NCBI GenBank assembly: GCA_036583965.1
Contig: JAZBQD010000017.1
Span: 25,020,385 to 25,084,384, forward strand
Direction: 5' to 3'
From: Prunella strophiata
Taxonomy: Eukaryota > Chordata > Aves > Passeriformes > Prunellidae
Length of the DNA stretch: 64,000 bases
A model generated the notes under the pieces. That model saw only the letters and a program-made list of their open reading frames with translations. It ran no database searches and had not been told where the DNA came from. Made by a program: the position numbers and the translations under genes. Each line of letters begins with the position of its first letter. Positions within the stretch are counted from its first letter, which is position 1. Below are positions 11,861 through 24,629 of this stretch, piece after piece.

Positions 11861-14800
11861 TAGTTGGGAGAAACGATATTGTGTATGCAGAAAAGCAGCT
11901 TTATTAGAATATTTAAGAAAAACCTTTTCTCTTTATAAGCAATATACTTACTAAAAATTTATGCATTTTTTCCAAAAGTATAGCAGAGAACTGGAATGGC
12001 AGCCTCAAAGTTTTATCTTAAAAAACACGAGGGAAACAGTAGTGGATTTTTATATTTATTTTTTCTCTTTTTTTCTTTCTTTTTTCAAGGAAATTATTCC
12101 TTGTGCCTCAACAGATGAAATTCATAACTTTGTTTCAAGATAAGATAATTTAAACATAGAAATCAATTACAAAAATGCACTTTCAAGCCTTTATTTCTTC
12201 ATTTAAGTAACTGACAATTCAGAAAGACACAGACAATAGGCTTGTAGCAGAACAGTGTTACAATTAAATCGATTTCTATGAAAAACAATTACAACAGCTG
12301 AAAATCCGGAAGGGTTGATGTTTTCAACGTAACAATGCATTTTAAGAAAGTATTTGTACTGAAATGAGGTGGTTTGTAGATCTCCTCTTTGAACGAGGAG
12401 AGAGGAGAATCCTTGTGTTTAAATACTGGAGGGAATGTATTTTATGATCTGAAGGGACCATTTAATTTCATTGAGAAAATAATTTTCTCATCAACAAGTT
12501 CACCTTTTACTCATGTTTCTGACTTTCATTCTTACAGTGTAAAACCCACCAGAGCATTTTTTAAATGCATACCTTCTTCTGTTTATAGTGTTTTAGATTT
12601 CTGCTTCAGTAATTTAACCCTTAAAGGATTTCTCACATGCCTTTTTGTATGCGGTCCTCTAAGATAGCAAGCACATCCAGCAAATATTTCCTTCAGTTCT
12701 AAATGACTTGGATACACACCTTCCAGTGTCTTGAAAGTTGATGGAGGTCTTGAAAGATAAAATGGAGGTACTGGTTAATCTTCTTCCCAAGGAGTAGTTG
12801 TTACTTTTTATCATGCCAGATAGGCCCATACATCAGAAATAGTTCCCAGTGACTTCTGGATGCAAGGCTGTAACCATTAACTATCATATGTACTTCACTG
12901 ACATTCACAGCAAAATCTTCTGGCTTCAGTTCTAAAACAGAAGCTGGGAATGGGGAAGTTCCAAGTGTTTGGCTCATGTATAAGCAAAACAATCTTGATT
13001 AAAAGATGAAGATGAGGTTGGCCACAACTCAACGTTGTGGCAAATTGAGCGGTGTCAGGACAAATTCCCTATGATAAACACTGGCAGCAGTAATTTGAAA
13101 AGTGTATGCTTGTTACTTTATCTATTAAAGAGCTGGGAAACGTGTGGAAATACTAGTTTTCTTTCAAGAAACTTGGATTAGAGAGTGGAGAAATTAACTT
13201 AGTTTTGTTAGTCTTGTATAAGGATCAAACAGAAATATTTTTGTAGTAGTAATAGTCTGAGTGCTTGGTGTGACACTTGACAATTGATGTGTGTTTTGCA
13301 TTCATTTCAGCATTTCTTATCTATAATCAAAGGCAAAGACACAGATTTTGTAGATGCTTTGGGAGATAATAATGTTTTTCAAGCATTGCAAACCCATTAA
13401 TTAAGTGAGGCATTAAGAGGTCCTTTCAACCAATATACCACCGATCTGCATAAAAGTGTCTAGTTGGCGTGCATCTCTCATGACAATTTTCTTTCATATA
13501 CCGCCACTGCTCTGCAAAATCCTTTAATTTAGAACTGTTGGAAAGGCTAACCACAGGGCAGACCACTGCTGTCACCACCTTGCCAAGAGGAGCCCTCATC
13601 TGGAGCACTTTGAGCAGCAGGGCTTGCATTTCTTGAAAAAGATTTTCTTTGTTTGAATCAACCTCCCTCAAAATTATCATTCCTCATACAGGTATGGGTG
13701 AACTATAACTCCTTGGCTTTATAACCCTTAGGGAAATGGTAGAATCACCCTTTTGGAAGGTAAATATTATTGTATTCTCAAAAGAGTTAGAGGCCCAGGG
13801 TTTTGGTTACAGCTAGGAAATCCTGAGTTGCAGCCTTCTTTTGTGGTACAAACTGACAGCTATGCCTTCTCCAAGCCAGGAAAGGATGATCTGATATCCT
13901 TTAACAAAATGTGACAGCCTGCCAAACCCGTAAAAGCCAACAAAAAATTCAAAAAGGCCCATTAAAATGCAAATGTTTCTGCAACTCAGAAGGCTGCATT
14001 GCCTCTAACCCCTTTGCATGGCATGCCTGTTCAATGCAAAAGCAAAATGTTTTTTGCAGTGAATTAGTACTGGTGCACTGCACAGATACACAAAAAGTCA
14101 ATAGATTCTTAAGGTGAGATGTTTGGTTTTAGTGATAGCAATAATTTTGATAGGAATGTAATCTATTATTTGTAAAAAGAGTGAAGGGCTTTCTTAGCAA
14201 AAGTAATCGATTAAATTTATTATAATTGTCTTCCTATAATAAAATAAGTGTGCTCTCCATCACTTGTGCTTTTGAGTTATATAAATAGGAAAGTTATTGG
14301 AAAATAGCTCAGAAAAATATAACTTCCACTTAGGGATTGATGAGGTAAATAAGATATTCCAGCTGGTGATTGCAGCATTAACTAGCTGAATGAATCCCCT
14401 AGCTATTAATTAATAAATCAGATCCTGCAAACCAAAATAATTCCAGGATTACTTAGACAATGTGCTAAGTACCAATGTAACACAATTTTTTAGGTATGTT
14501 TTAATTTCTATTCATGTCTACTATCCAGTCCTGCATTTTATTAATTTCTTACTGTATTTCATTTCCCATTGATTACTAAGGTTGAAACTTATCCTTCCCA
14601 GAAGAGAGGGAAAATGAGGAATTTTCTGTATCTAGGAAAGAAAGAATTTAGACTAAATTTCCCAGACTGCTACTGAGCCTGTAGACAGAAAGGCCAGTTC
14701 CTTTCCAATAACTCTGTGTTTCTTAATCTAGCACTTTCACACTTTATTTGTGCTTTCCCAGCATGAATGACCAGCCTCTCCCCCGGTTCCAGATAGTACC

Positions 14801-15580
14801 AGAGATGAACAAAGCCCTTTTTTTTAATAGCATGTCATGTACCGCTGTATGTGGGAAGGTTTTATGATGCAGAAAATTCACTGTGAGCATTCCCTTATAT
14901 GAGAATAACTCAGTCTCTGTGAATTGAATTTACTTGGTAAGTAGTGGAATTTTCAATTTCCCATTAACTTTTAAAAATACAAAAATATTACACCCAGGCA
15001 TTTCTTAAAATAAACTTTGGATGCCAAGAGTTGTTTATTTAAAGATGTCTGTATTATCCAATATAGGGCTACTAACTATGTGGCAAATCCTCTATAGTGG
15101 ATCTGCAATAGTATAAATATTCTTAAAAATTTTTTAAAGTGACTGTGCTTTAGAAAATTTTGTATGCTTTTAAAAATCTAAAGTGTGTTTGTCTGTTAGG
15201 AGTTATTAATAAAACTTACTTTTTTTTTTTTTTTTTTAATTTTAATGAATGTGTCAGTGATTGCCTGATGTGAAGGTGTTTTTTTCTACCTGGTTATCAT
15301 GGAGAAAACCTGTAGCTGCTTCTTCTGTAAGAACTGGAAATCGCTCAATAGATCTTGTGATACAGGAACAGGTTCTACCTCCTGATATGGTGTAATCTTA
15401 GGATGGAGGAATTTTTTGAAGAAAAACCTCTGTTCTCTGTGCAGTGGTAGGGGCAATGGCTCTTTTTTCATGTCATACTGAAGGTTGTACTGAATTACAT
15501 TAGACTGCCAATCAGATGAAAAATATTATAAATAAAGTAGATTACTATAATAAAATCAATACAAAAGTTTCTCTGACAAT

Positions 15581-15669
15581 TTGCATTTACATTTGACATC
15601 CTGCTCCAGAGGAGGGTACAGTGGAACAAATTGGTCAAAATCTTTTGGAGGTGTCAAATGTAAATGCAA
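15581..15669. repeat. Inverted repeat with perfect 18-bp arms
   Basis: The left arm TTGCATTTACATTTGACA (15581-15598) has an exact reverse complement at 15652-15669, separated by 53 bases. Transcribed from either strand it could fold into a hairpin of about 89 nt. No flanking target duplication or transposon family was recognised. Candidates are a small non-autonomous element, a template-switch duplication or a pre-miRNA-like hairpin. Confidence 0.85.
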
Positions 15670-16739
15670 GAGGATAAGACAAATTTCAAGGGGCATAAGA
15701 GAGCTCAGATTCAGCCCCTGTCTGTCTCTGCTCCTAGCAATCTATTAGAATTTCAAGCTGCTTCTTCTTTTCCCGAGGTAGCAACTGTTTTCCCTTCTAG
15801 AGAACAGCACCCTAGGTTAAAGTATAATGGGCATGCAGGTGATAAATCTTAATTCACATTATCCCAGAAACCATTAAAAAAATTTGCTGTTGGTAAAAGT
15901 ATCTAATTGTGAAAAAATGGGAGTAGCAATAGTTTAGATTACAGCCTGTGTCCTTCTTCAAAGTTGATCTCTGATGAAGACTTGGTAGACTGTGGCAAGT
16001 CTCCAGGGGTTGAAATAGGTTTCAACCTTAGCAGAATTGCCACTTAATTTTTTTTTGTAATTACAGAGGTGTTTGAATACTGGTGATTTCCTCAGTAACC
16101 ATGCTTCAGAAGCAGATTTTCAGTATTTGTTGCCTTTCAAGTGACACAGCTGGTGAAATCTATCTTTCTGCCGTTCTCTCCGTGGTGCAGTTAAGTGGCA
16201 TGCTTTTCTTCTTCCAGCATTCGCCTGACTGGTATCACCATCAGTTACCTGAACACACTTCAGGAGTGAAAGTGAGGAAACAGGCTGACTGATACTTTGT
16301 ACAGATAATAAATCCCAAAATGCATCTGAATGAGACCTAGATTTTTCTCTGTGTTTGTGGGCAATGAAGGAGGAGAGTGAGTAGCTGAAAAATACCTGCC
16401 AGAATCTCCTCTTTCTCACTGTGTTCGTTCAGATTTTCAGTTCAAGAGGGGTGGGCCTGAAAAGTCAGCTTGTTGTGAAGACCTGGCACTAAGGACCTCT
16501 GTAAGGAAACTGTATTTTTCTGGTCTTAGTTTTCTATGCTACACCTTGGGAAAAAAAAGGTGATCAGCTGCAATAGGGGAAACAATGTAAATTTTCTTCA
16601 CTTTTTCAAGTAAATTTTGCCACTCCATGGAATTATTTATTTGGGTTTCATTGTGGATAAGTATGACACACATCATGACATAAGCCCTAAAGTAACTTTT
16701 AAAATGACATTCAGGACAACTGTCTTGACAACAAAGCGC

Positions 16740-16741
16740 TT

Positions 16742-16772
<31 letters not shown>
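16740..16772. repeat. T-rich homopolymer tract
   Basis: The 33-base tract is all T except for one C. On the minus strand it is an A tract and creates a lysine-rich shadow ORF. Confidence 0.9.
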
Positions 16773-18591
16773 CCCATTATATTTGCATATTTTGCTCAAA
16801 CATGAAGCAAAATTACGGACAAACCTGAATTGTCACGTGCTTCATGGATCATGACAGCAAGGCTGCTTCATTTCCCATCCATACTCATGATCATATATAT
16901 CAAAATAAATTACAGCACAATTTTTTCATGTTAAACTTGTCACTTTTTAAAAACAATATACATTTAATACTTGAAATAAGAAAGGAACAAAACAAATATA
17001 ACTATTTTTTTCACACACAAACATGTACATATGAACTACATGTGCTTGCAAACAGATTTCAGTGTGATGATATTTTAATATATCTGCACTATGGCATTCC
17101 CTCAACAAACAATGAGAGACTTGTTATCATGTGTACTTGCTCAAAAGCCATCTTCCTACTATATGGCTGTAAGCTCAACAGATCAGTGTTATAATTTACT
17201 TCCTACTTATACAGTGCCCAGTGTAATGAAGTCAAACTGTTTACTTTTAGTATCAAAATGACATAAATTAATTCCTTAAGAAACAATAATATTTTCTTTT
17301 CTGAACGACCAAAATTACTAATATGTGTACAAGTTGACCACCATCTTCATAGATGCCTGTGCAGCTGCTTATGCACAATGCTTTAAAGCCATTGTTTTTG
17401 GCTTTAAGTGTGAGGAGGTGATGTTTCTGACTTGCAAATGCCATGAGTAGAAATAGGCAGACTTCTTCAAGGTCAGAGATTTCCATTTGCCTTTTATCCT
17501 TTTCTTCCTAGAATGTATATTTTCATGTTCTGCAGCTGTGCTAGCAGTGTAAATATTAAAGCAATCCAGAATAAAAGGCACAAGATGCCACAAGATGAGA
17601 AATAATTAAACACAAGTTTTGCTTATTTTCCACTACAGCCTGCTTAGTAGAAAGCAAAAAATGTAGATTAATTTATCAAATTTCTAGTGTAACCAGGACC
17701 AACAGAATGGTGTCAAGAGGATTTCTCCTGATTCATATTGCCTGACTACTGTAGAAAATCTGTTTTCAGTCTCTTACTGCAACAGTTCTGCTTCATGATA
17801 ATTTTGGTACAGTTGAGTAAATACAGAAAATCAAATTAAGAGGCAAAAGTCTGTTCTTTTGTACATATCTGTAACCCATTTTAATATGAAAGATAAAACA
17901 TCTTTCAATTTAATCTGGAATGACATAGAACATTTTATTGACTATGCCATCTCTTTCCTCATTCTGCTGATGCTATAAATACAGATTTTTATTTCCAGCT
18001 GGCCTTATACCCAACCACCTGCTTCTAGTGAAAAAAGGTAAAAGAAAACAAAGCAAAGCAAAGCAAAACAAAAACCCCCCAAACCCCAAAAATTCCTGCA
18101 GATTGTTTTTCACATGTAGCTATCTTAGTAGCAGGATTCTCATGAAATTTGATTTATTTCATTTGCAGGAGGAGGTTTACTCAAGCTTTTTTTTTTCTTT
18201 TTTACTTTTCTTTTTGACTTGAAGAAGGTTTAAGGTACTGCTTTATGATCTGGATTACAAAAGCCATATGAACTTTCAATGAAACTTAAGCAAATCCAGA
18301 GATCTTCCTTTGGCATCACAGTCATTTGAAATTGAGAAGGGAATTAAGCACAGCTAGGAAACAGACAAAAGGAGCATGTGTCACTGAACTAACAGTGATT
18401 CTTCTAAGCTGCCAAGGGAAATTGAGGTTTTAATTCTTATTACAGATAGTAAGAACAGGGCATCCAAATTGCTTGGCTAACTTGAAAAATCTCATTCATT
18501 TCTTGAAACATTCTCCAGCAATCAGGCCCTTTGACTTTTCTAAAGATGTTGCTTTAACTCCTTCAGACACAATTGAGTTTTTAAGTACTGG

Positions 18592-19101
18592 ATGAGAGCT
18601 TTTAGTTCTTCTTTTCTGGTTCTTTTTAGCACAAAGAGCAATCAATCACACAGGATACTGAAAGAAGGTCAGAAAGCATGTATCCAATGTTTTCCCACGT
18701 TTTATGGTAAAACCGTGGATCAACTGCAGCAGACTGAGATTTCTAAGACACTACTGCTGTTCTGTTTAACAGAGTTACAGTTCAGTGAGGAGGGACAACT
18801 TGACCATATGTTTTTTCCCCTGCTACTCGGTGTCAAGCCACATGGTGAGCAGAGGATGGGAATGGACAAAGCAGTCATCATGACAGCCCAAGGCAGACTA
18901 GGACCATTCAATGGTAAAAGCTTATTAGCTTACTCATCAGAAGAGGCTTCCTCTTCCTCACTTCTTGCTGGATGTTTCACTGCTCTAAGTGGAGGTGGAA
19001 CTGTAGCTTATTATGCAAATGTTGCCTCCTGTGCAGAGAAAGGGGTAAGGATTGTGAATTTTACTGGTGCTAATGAACTGTATTTTCACAGGATGCAGTA
19101 G
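18592..19101 (+). other. Unexplained 169-codon ORF
   Basis: This is the longest open frame outside LINGO2 that is not inside a recognised repeat. An in-frame TGA lies 18 bases before the ATG (18574-18576), so the frame is not visibly extended upstream. The translation has an N-terminal hydrophobic patch (AFSSSFLVLF), a serine-rich stretch near residue 120 and an alanine/glycine-rich segment near residues 125-145, but no family that I recognise. A donor-like GGGTAAGG lies inside the frame near 19043-19051. It could be a chance ORF, an exon of a noncoding transcript or part of an unknown gene. No neighbouring exon is apparent. Confidence 0.15.
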
Positions 19102-20034
19102 TGAATAAGGCAAAATAACTGCATGATTATAGTTTCTTGTCTATCCTTGCTGGAAGCTGCTGTTGTCTTTGGGTAGCCAGAAATTGCTTCCTCACCTGGA
19201 TTTCCAGCCAATGCTCTGTCTTTTCATGGGTTAAATGCAAATATCTGGCATTCACACATCCTGAGAGTCTTTCTGGGAAAATCTAATGTCAAAAACAGAT
19301 ATCCAGGCATGGTGTGTAGAAATCTGTTTCACATCTTAGAGGTGATTCAGTTGCAACTTGGCCTACACACCTCAGTAATCTCCTTGCCAGTTTTTCTTCT
19401 GTTACAAAGTTTAGATATGACTTTCTATTAAATATTAATACTGATTTCTTATGGTGTCTCATCTGCCTAAATTACAATTTGTCGTGCTGAGGATGTAATG
19501 CATAATATTTCTTAATTTTCTTCATGGTTTTATAATTGTTGTTGTCATAGGTGATGCAAAATCAAGATTAAACAAATAAGGAAAAAAAATAGCTACTATT
19601 CAAGTAAATAAAGGAAACCTTGAATGGCAGTATGATAACTAAGTCAACTGAAGTGAAGTTTAGTTAAAAAAAATGTCTGGTGACATCAGCAGCTCTCTAG
19701 GGGCTTTGGTGTCTCCTGTTCAGTTGTATTGGGGGCTGTTGCCTCTGCTGGCACTTAGAAGCATGTGTGAATGTATAACGAGGTGGGTACAGAGGGTAAA
19801 AGCAGCTTCCCAGTCTGAATCTAACATTACATTTTAGTGGACAAAGCCTTTCTGCAAAGAAAGTTGTAAAGTCAAGAAGAAAGAAGAAAGGACAAAAAAC
19901 AGAGAACCAGGTCAAAACTTAAAAATAAGACTGAGGTGGGGTGCTGCTTCCAAATGATTTTTTGCAAATCATTGCAAAAAACCCTTTTCTGCATACCTTG
20001 CTTAAATGTTCTCTTTAACTCACGGAAAGTTTAA

Positions 20035-21098
20035 CTGGCTTGGAAAAAGGGCTGGGTTAAAAACTGTTTGAACGGCGAGGCCCAAAGAGAGATGAATGGT
20101 GCCACAACCAGTTGGTTTCTGGCCTTGTTCCCAGGGCTCAGGATTGGGCCAATCCTGTTTAATATCTTTATCAATGACCTGGAGTGCTCTCTCAGAAAGT
20201 TTTCAGGTGACATTGAGCTGGATGTGAGTTGATCTGCTGGAGGGCAGGACAGCTCTACAGAGGCATCTGGGTGGGCTGGATTAATAGCTCAAGGCCAATG
20301 GTATGAGGTTCAAAATGGCCAAGCACTGGATGCTGCCCTTGGGTCACAACAACCCCATGCAGTGCTACAGGCTGGGCATGGAGTGGCTGGGAGAAGCCAT
20401 GGAGTGGCCCAGCAGAAGACCAGGGAGTGCTGGCTGACAGCAGCTGACCATGAGCCAGTGTGTGTCCAGGTGGTCAAGAAGGCCAATGGTGTCCTGGCCT
20501 GTATCAGTGATAGTGTGGCCACAGGAGCAGGACAGTGATTGTCCTCTGTACTTGGCACTGGCGAGGTCACACCTCAAGTCCTGTGTCCAGGTCTGTGCCA
20601 CTCACTACAAGAGGGCATTGAGGTGCCAGAATGTGTCCAGAGAAGGCCAACAGAGCTAGGGGAGAGTGTACAGTGTAAGTCCTATGAGGAGTAGCTGAGG
20701 AAACTGAAGGTGTTCAGTCTGGAGAAAAGAAGGCTCAGGGGAAACTTATCATTCCCTACAACTCCCTTGGAGGAGGTTGTAGCCAGGTGACGATCGTCCT
20801 CTTCTCCCAGGCAACCAGTGACAGGAGGAGAGGACACAGCCCCAGGCTGCACCAGGGGAGGTGCATGAGGACCATTCAAGTTGGACATCAGGAAGCATTT
20901 CTTCACTAGGAGTGTGGTTAAGCATCATAATGGACTGCCCAGGAGGTGGTGGAGTCACTATCCGTGGGGCTGTTCAGTAAATGACTGGGTGTGGCACTTA
21001 GTGTTATAGCCTAGTTGTCAAGGTGGTGATCACTCAACAGTTGGACTTGATGATCTTGAAGGTCTTTTCTGACCTAAATGATTCACTGTGATTCTGCA
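20035..21098 (+). mobile_element. CR1 LINE, 5'-truncated copy retaining reverse-transcriptase remnants
   Basis: This is the longest uninterrupted CR1 piece in the window. Near its start, about 20133-20180, the frame reads as GPILFNIFINDLE, a conserved reverse-transcriptase stretch of CR1 ORF2. It continues through the ORF2 end ('gccaatggtgtcctggcctgtatcag', 'cactacaagagggcattgaggtgc') and the 3'UTR ('tggacatcaggaagcatttcttcac'), ending in a tail 'tgattcactgtgattctg' at about 21079-21098. Multiple stops and frameshifts make it dead. Open frames on both strands at 20310-20958 derive from it. Confidence 0.92.
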
Positions 21099-23639
21099 AA
21101 CACTTGTACATTCATCTATTCTTATCTTCATACTGATCTGTGCAAGTGGATTTCAAAACACATTTGCGAGAGGCCCGGGCATTGCTCTTAGAGGAGTTAC
21201 TGGCAAGGATATTTTGGTACCTGTTTTCTCAAGTTGCTTTGCTGGTTCTGACATTTTCAGTTTTCTCCTTTTCTGCAGAACTATTGCTGCTCCTCAGAGT
21301 TTTGTTGCACTGGCTGCCAGGTAAATTCAGGCTAGTGTCAGCATGGAGACCAGCCGGTATACAAGTCAGAGGTAGGTTAAAACCTTTGATTCCTCTTTTA
21401 GTGACAGGTATGCACTATCAACCTGTTTCTGAATATATGATAGGGGAGCCATGTGGGTCAGATGCCTTCTCACAGCCCAGTCCTTTTTCTCCCCTGCAGT
21501 AAAATAAACTGTGGTGCATCTCCTTGATCTCTAGCAGAGAATTGACTCCTTCAAGAGGCAGGGTAAGCATTCAGCCACTGTTCTTAAAAGAATTGCCAAA
21601 AAGGTGCTTGTCTACGTCTGACTTTGACACTGTATTCCTTATTCACCCAAAAGAGCCATAGTTAGTATGTGTCCCACAAATACATAAGAAGGAGACTATG
21701 TGGAGCAAGACAAAAAGCGTCTCTGGGTCTTGCTGTCCTCACTTCTGTTAAGAGGTGCCATATGCCTTGTTAAGTCCATGCTGAAATAAGTAGGCTGCAA
21801 AAAGTAGAACATTGCTAGAGGCAGGGAACAAACACTGATTCTGAAAAACTGAATACTGACTGAACTCAAGGCAATACACAGAACGCTGACAGCTCTGCAA
21901 GGTGGTGCTCAGCAACAGCAAGCGGTGATTTCCATCACCAGCACACATTTCACATAAATAACTAAGCACATTTCGGCTCACAAATCCTTGCAGTGCACTA
22001 ACTGCAATCACTTCTTAGAGTCATTCCAAGGGAATAGGGGAATACAGCAACTCATAATTAATCCTAAAAGTACGTGTTTTCTAGGGTGGTGTTTTTTGAG
22101 ATTATTTTTTTTTTTATTGTGTCATTTAATATGAAGAAATCAGCTGAAAACTTAGAACTTAGGTGAATTTTTGCTTCTAACACTGATTTTAACATTTAAC
22201 ATGAAATGACCGCAGGGGCAATAGATAACTAGTTGAAAAAAATGACAATTACAAGGGAAAGGCACATGCAAATGTCTTCAAGGGACAGTTCAGAAACACT
22301 TTGTTTTATCCCCATTTGTTTCTTTAACTGCCCACATTAAGGTACAGTAGAGTTTTGGACTTCAGTGCAGTGGTTATTACGTCAACAAAAATAATTTCCC
22401 TGGTGTTAGAATTTAGTCAGGGGTTATTCCATTATATTAATGTTCTACAATGTCATAGAACAAAGAGTATTCTTATCAAGCATGTCCATAAATCTCCAAA
22501 TATCTAGTTCAGAGCATAAAACAAAAGGAAGCAAGAAAACCCAATTCTAAACTTAAAGCCAAGTTAAGTGAAAATAATTCTATGAACCCTTGCAACCTCC
22601 TCAGTTTGACAACCTAAAATGAAGCAATGATGCAACCAATGATCAACCACTAAAAAAAGAGATTCTCAAAACTGCCTAGCCTTGGGTCCTGCAGCTAAGT
22701 CGTGGGTACCTCTGGGGAGCACAGCTGGATTTTACAACTTTTGGCACATTTCCCTTGATAGAAGTGGGAGATTTTTTCTTCTGCTTTTAAAATCTCTGCA
22801 AAGAATGTGGATACTAATTTTAGAAGCACCTGCATCCCATTATAGGTCAGCCTGACTTTGGTTTCTAAATGCCAAAATCTTGTACTAAGATTGAACACAG
22901 GCTGTGAAACCACAATAATCTGAAGGTTCTGTCTTACAATATTTTCATATTCATCTTGGTTAAACATAGATATAGTCATTGTCATCCTTTCTCCAGATTA
23001 TGCCAATCATTTAAAAATGGTATTTGCTATCAACCATGTATGACAAACCTATGGCTCATAACTGGTGAAAAACTTGAGAGGTGGCTGAACAACTTTGCAT
23101 CTTGCAATTGCTGAGGATTTAAAAATAAAAGTCATGGTATTAATGATAAAGAATAAAATTTCACTTCTCAGTCTTTTGATGACTTCTTTTGAAACATAAA
23201 ACAAACAAAAGGTTACTTGTACTGAACTAATGTTTCACTTCTGTCTTCTGTCCATTAAAAAAGATTCCTAAAATCTGGAAAAACTTGCCCCTCTTGCTCT
23301 AAGATACTGCCCCTGAAAGAAACATAACCACATTGTTATTAAAATGGCATCAAGAATAGCTAAGTAATCAGTTCTTGGAAATTAGCTTTGAGTCTTTGTG
23401 TTATCTACAAATATACAAGATGAGAATGACAGTGGCTAGAGGTTCATTGTATCTGGCAGTATGTCAGCCTTTTTGAGGCTATTATGTTTTAAATATTATT
23501 TTAGTACTACAAATCCCCATATTATGCATGAACAACTGTAGTTTACTTGGCATTGGAGAAGAGTTCATTCCTAGTAACAGTGTTTGTATGTTTTAATTCA
23601 CTCGTATAAAGAGTAAGATGACCATATTTCCCAAGGAGT
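21099..23639. other. Intergenic sequence, no gene recognised
   Basis: AT-rich sequence immediately beyond the proposed LINGO2 3' end. It holds a 120-codon plus-strand frame (21140-21502) rich in Leu and Phe with no recognised domain, and short minus-strand frames at 21748-22011 and 22695-22985. Nothing here is supportable as a gene. If LINGO2 uses a more distal poly(A) site, part of this would be 3'UTR. Confidence 0.55.
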
Positions 23640-23659
23640 CTGCAGAATGTATTATGCTC

Positions 23660-23665
23660 TTTATT
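23660..23665 (-). promoter_or_regulatory. LINGO2: Candidate poly(A) signal AATAAA for LINGO2
   Basis: The plus strand reads TTTATT, so the minus strand reads AATAAA, about 965 bases after the LINGO2 stop codon. A T/G-containing stretch follows about 30-50 bases downstream on the minus strand. A canonical hexamer can also occur by chance in AT-rich DNA. Confidence 0.4.
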
Positions 23666-24138
23666 TGGCCCAGTACACATTAACATTTTAACAGTAGCTT
23701 TGAAATTAATATCAGGGCTAACAAAACTGATTCTCTCTCTTCAAGGTAGAACTCAACTCCTCCATGCCAGCATTGACTAGTGGGTTGCCTTCCCTGTGTG
23801 AGAACCAGGGCTGTATTACAGTAAACTGGTCCAGTGTGATATCACAGATATAAAAAATATTCCATTCTGTATCAAAACTAGGCACATGCCTTATATTTAT
23901 ATGAAGAGTAGATCGACAGAGTTGAGTGGTTTTGCTCTCAACTATTCAGCTCTGACCTTCTACATGAGGAGAAAAATATCTTATATTATTTCTAATTAGT
24001 AACTACAAGGATCTAATTTGGGTTTTTATGGTAGTTAAAAGATGAGTGACATCACACTTGGGTCAGTATTGGTGGATATCTAAAAGTACAACCTCTCATT
24101 TGTATTGCTTCAAAATGTACACAGTATAGATGTAGATT

Positions 24139-24156
24139 AAAAAAAAAAAAAAAAAA
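24139..24156. repeat. A18 homopolymer
   Basis: Eighteen consecutive A on the plus strand, equal to a U-run within the proposed LINGO2 3'UTR transcript. Confidence 0.9.
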
Positions 24157-24629
24157 GCTACCAATTTTTTTGTTGTGTTGAACCAACTAGACGGGAGGAT
24201 GCAAAGTTTTACCAAATGAGATATATGGATACAAATTTCATTGTAGAGTGTGGTTTAGACAAATGTGTCTTTTTCTTTAAGTATGTAAATCCTACACTGT
24301 AGGTTTTTTTCTTTTTCCTTTTGTAGCAGTAGAAAATGTTGAACAATTGTCCATGAGCATGAGCCAGTGGTTCATTGCTGATATCCCCAGAATGCCAATA
24401 TTTGCAATGCAAACAGTTAGTACAATTTCCCAGTTCTATGAAAGGCCCTGACACATCTGCCTCAAGGTCTGGAGGCTCTGTTGTATAACCACAAATAGTC
24501 TTTCCATTTTCATATAACCTTTTGATACACTGACAGCTGCATTAAGCTGCTTCTGCCTAGCAATTCCATATGCCAGGCTGTTTTAATTGGTTTTAATGCC
24601 ACAGAAAAAGCACTGCTAGCAGAATACCA

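Larger units (their letters stand above)
11861..20034. other. Long intergenic stretch, no gene recognised
   Basis: AT-rich sequence. Features within it are an 8-bp-stem hairpin (GCCACAAC, loop TCAAC, GTTGTGGC at 13021-13041), a T18 run at 15220-15237, the inverted repeat at 15581-15669, a T-rich tract at 16740-16772 and the 169-codon ORF at 18592-19101. The other open frames (for example 16120-16419 minus and 16844-17194 plus) have no family resemblance. Confidence 0.65.
23640..24629 (-). other. LINGO2: Putative LINGO2 3'UTR
   Basis: This is the sequence after the LINGO2 stop codon on the minus strand, up to just past the first good AATAAA. It carries no recognised repeat apart from an A18 run on the plus strand at 24139-24156, which fits retained exon sequence. 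The end point is inferred from the poly(A) signal alone, and longer or shorter isoforms are possible. Confidence 0.45.
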
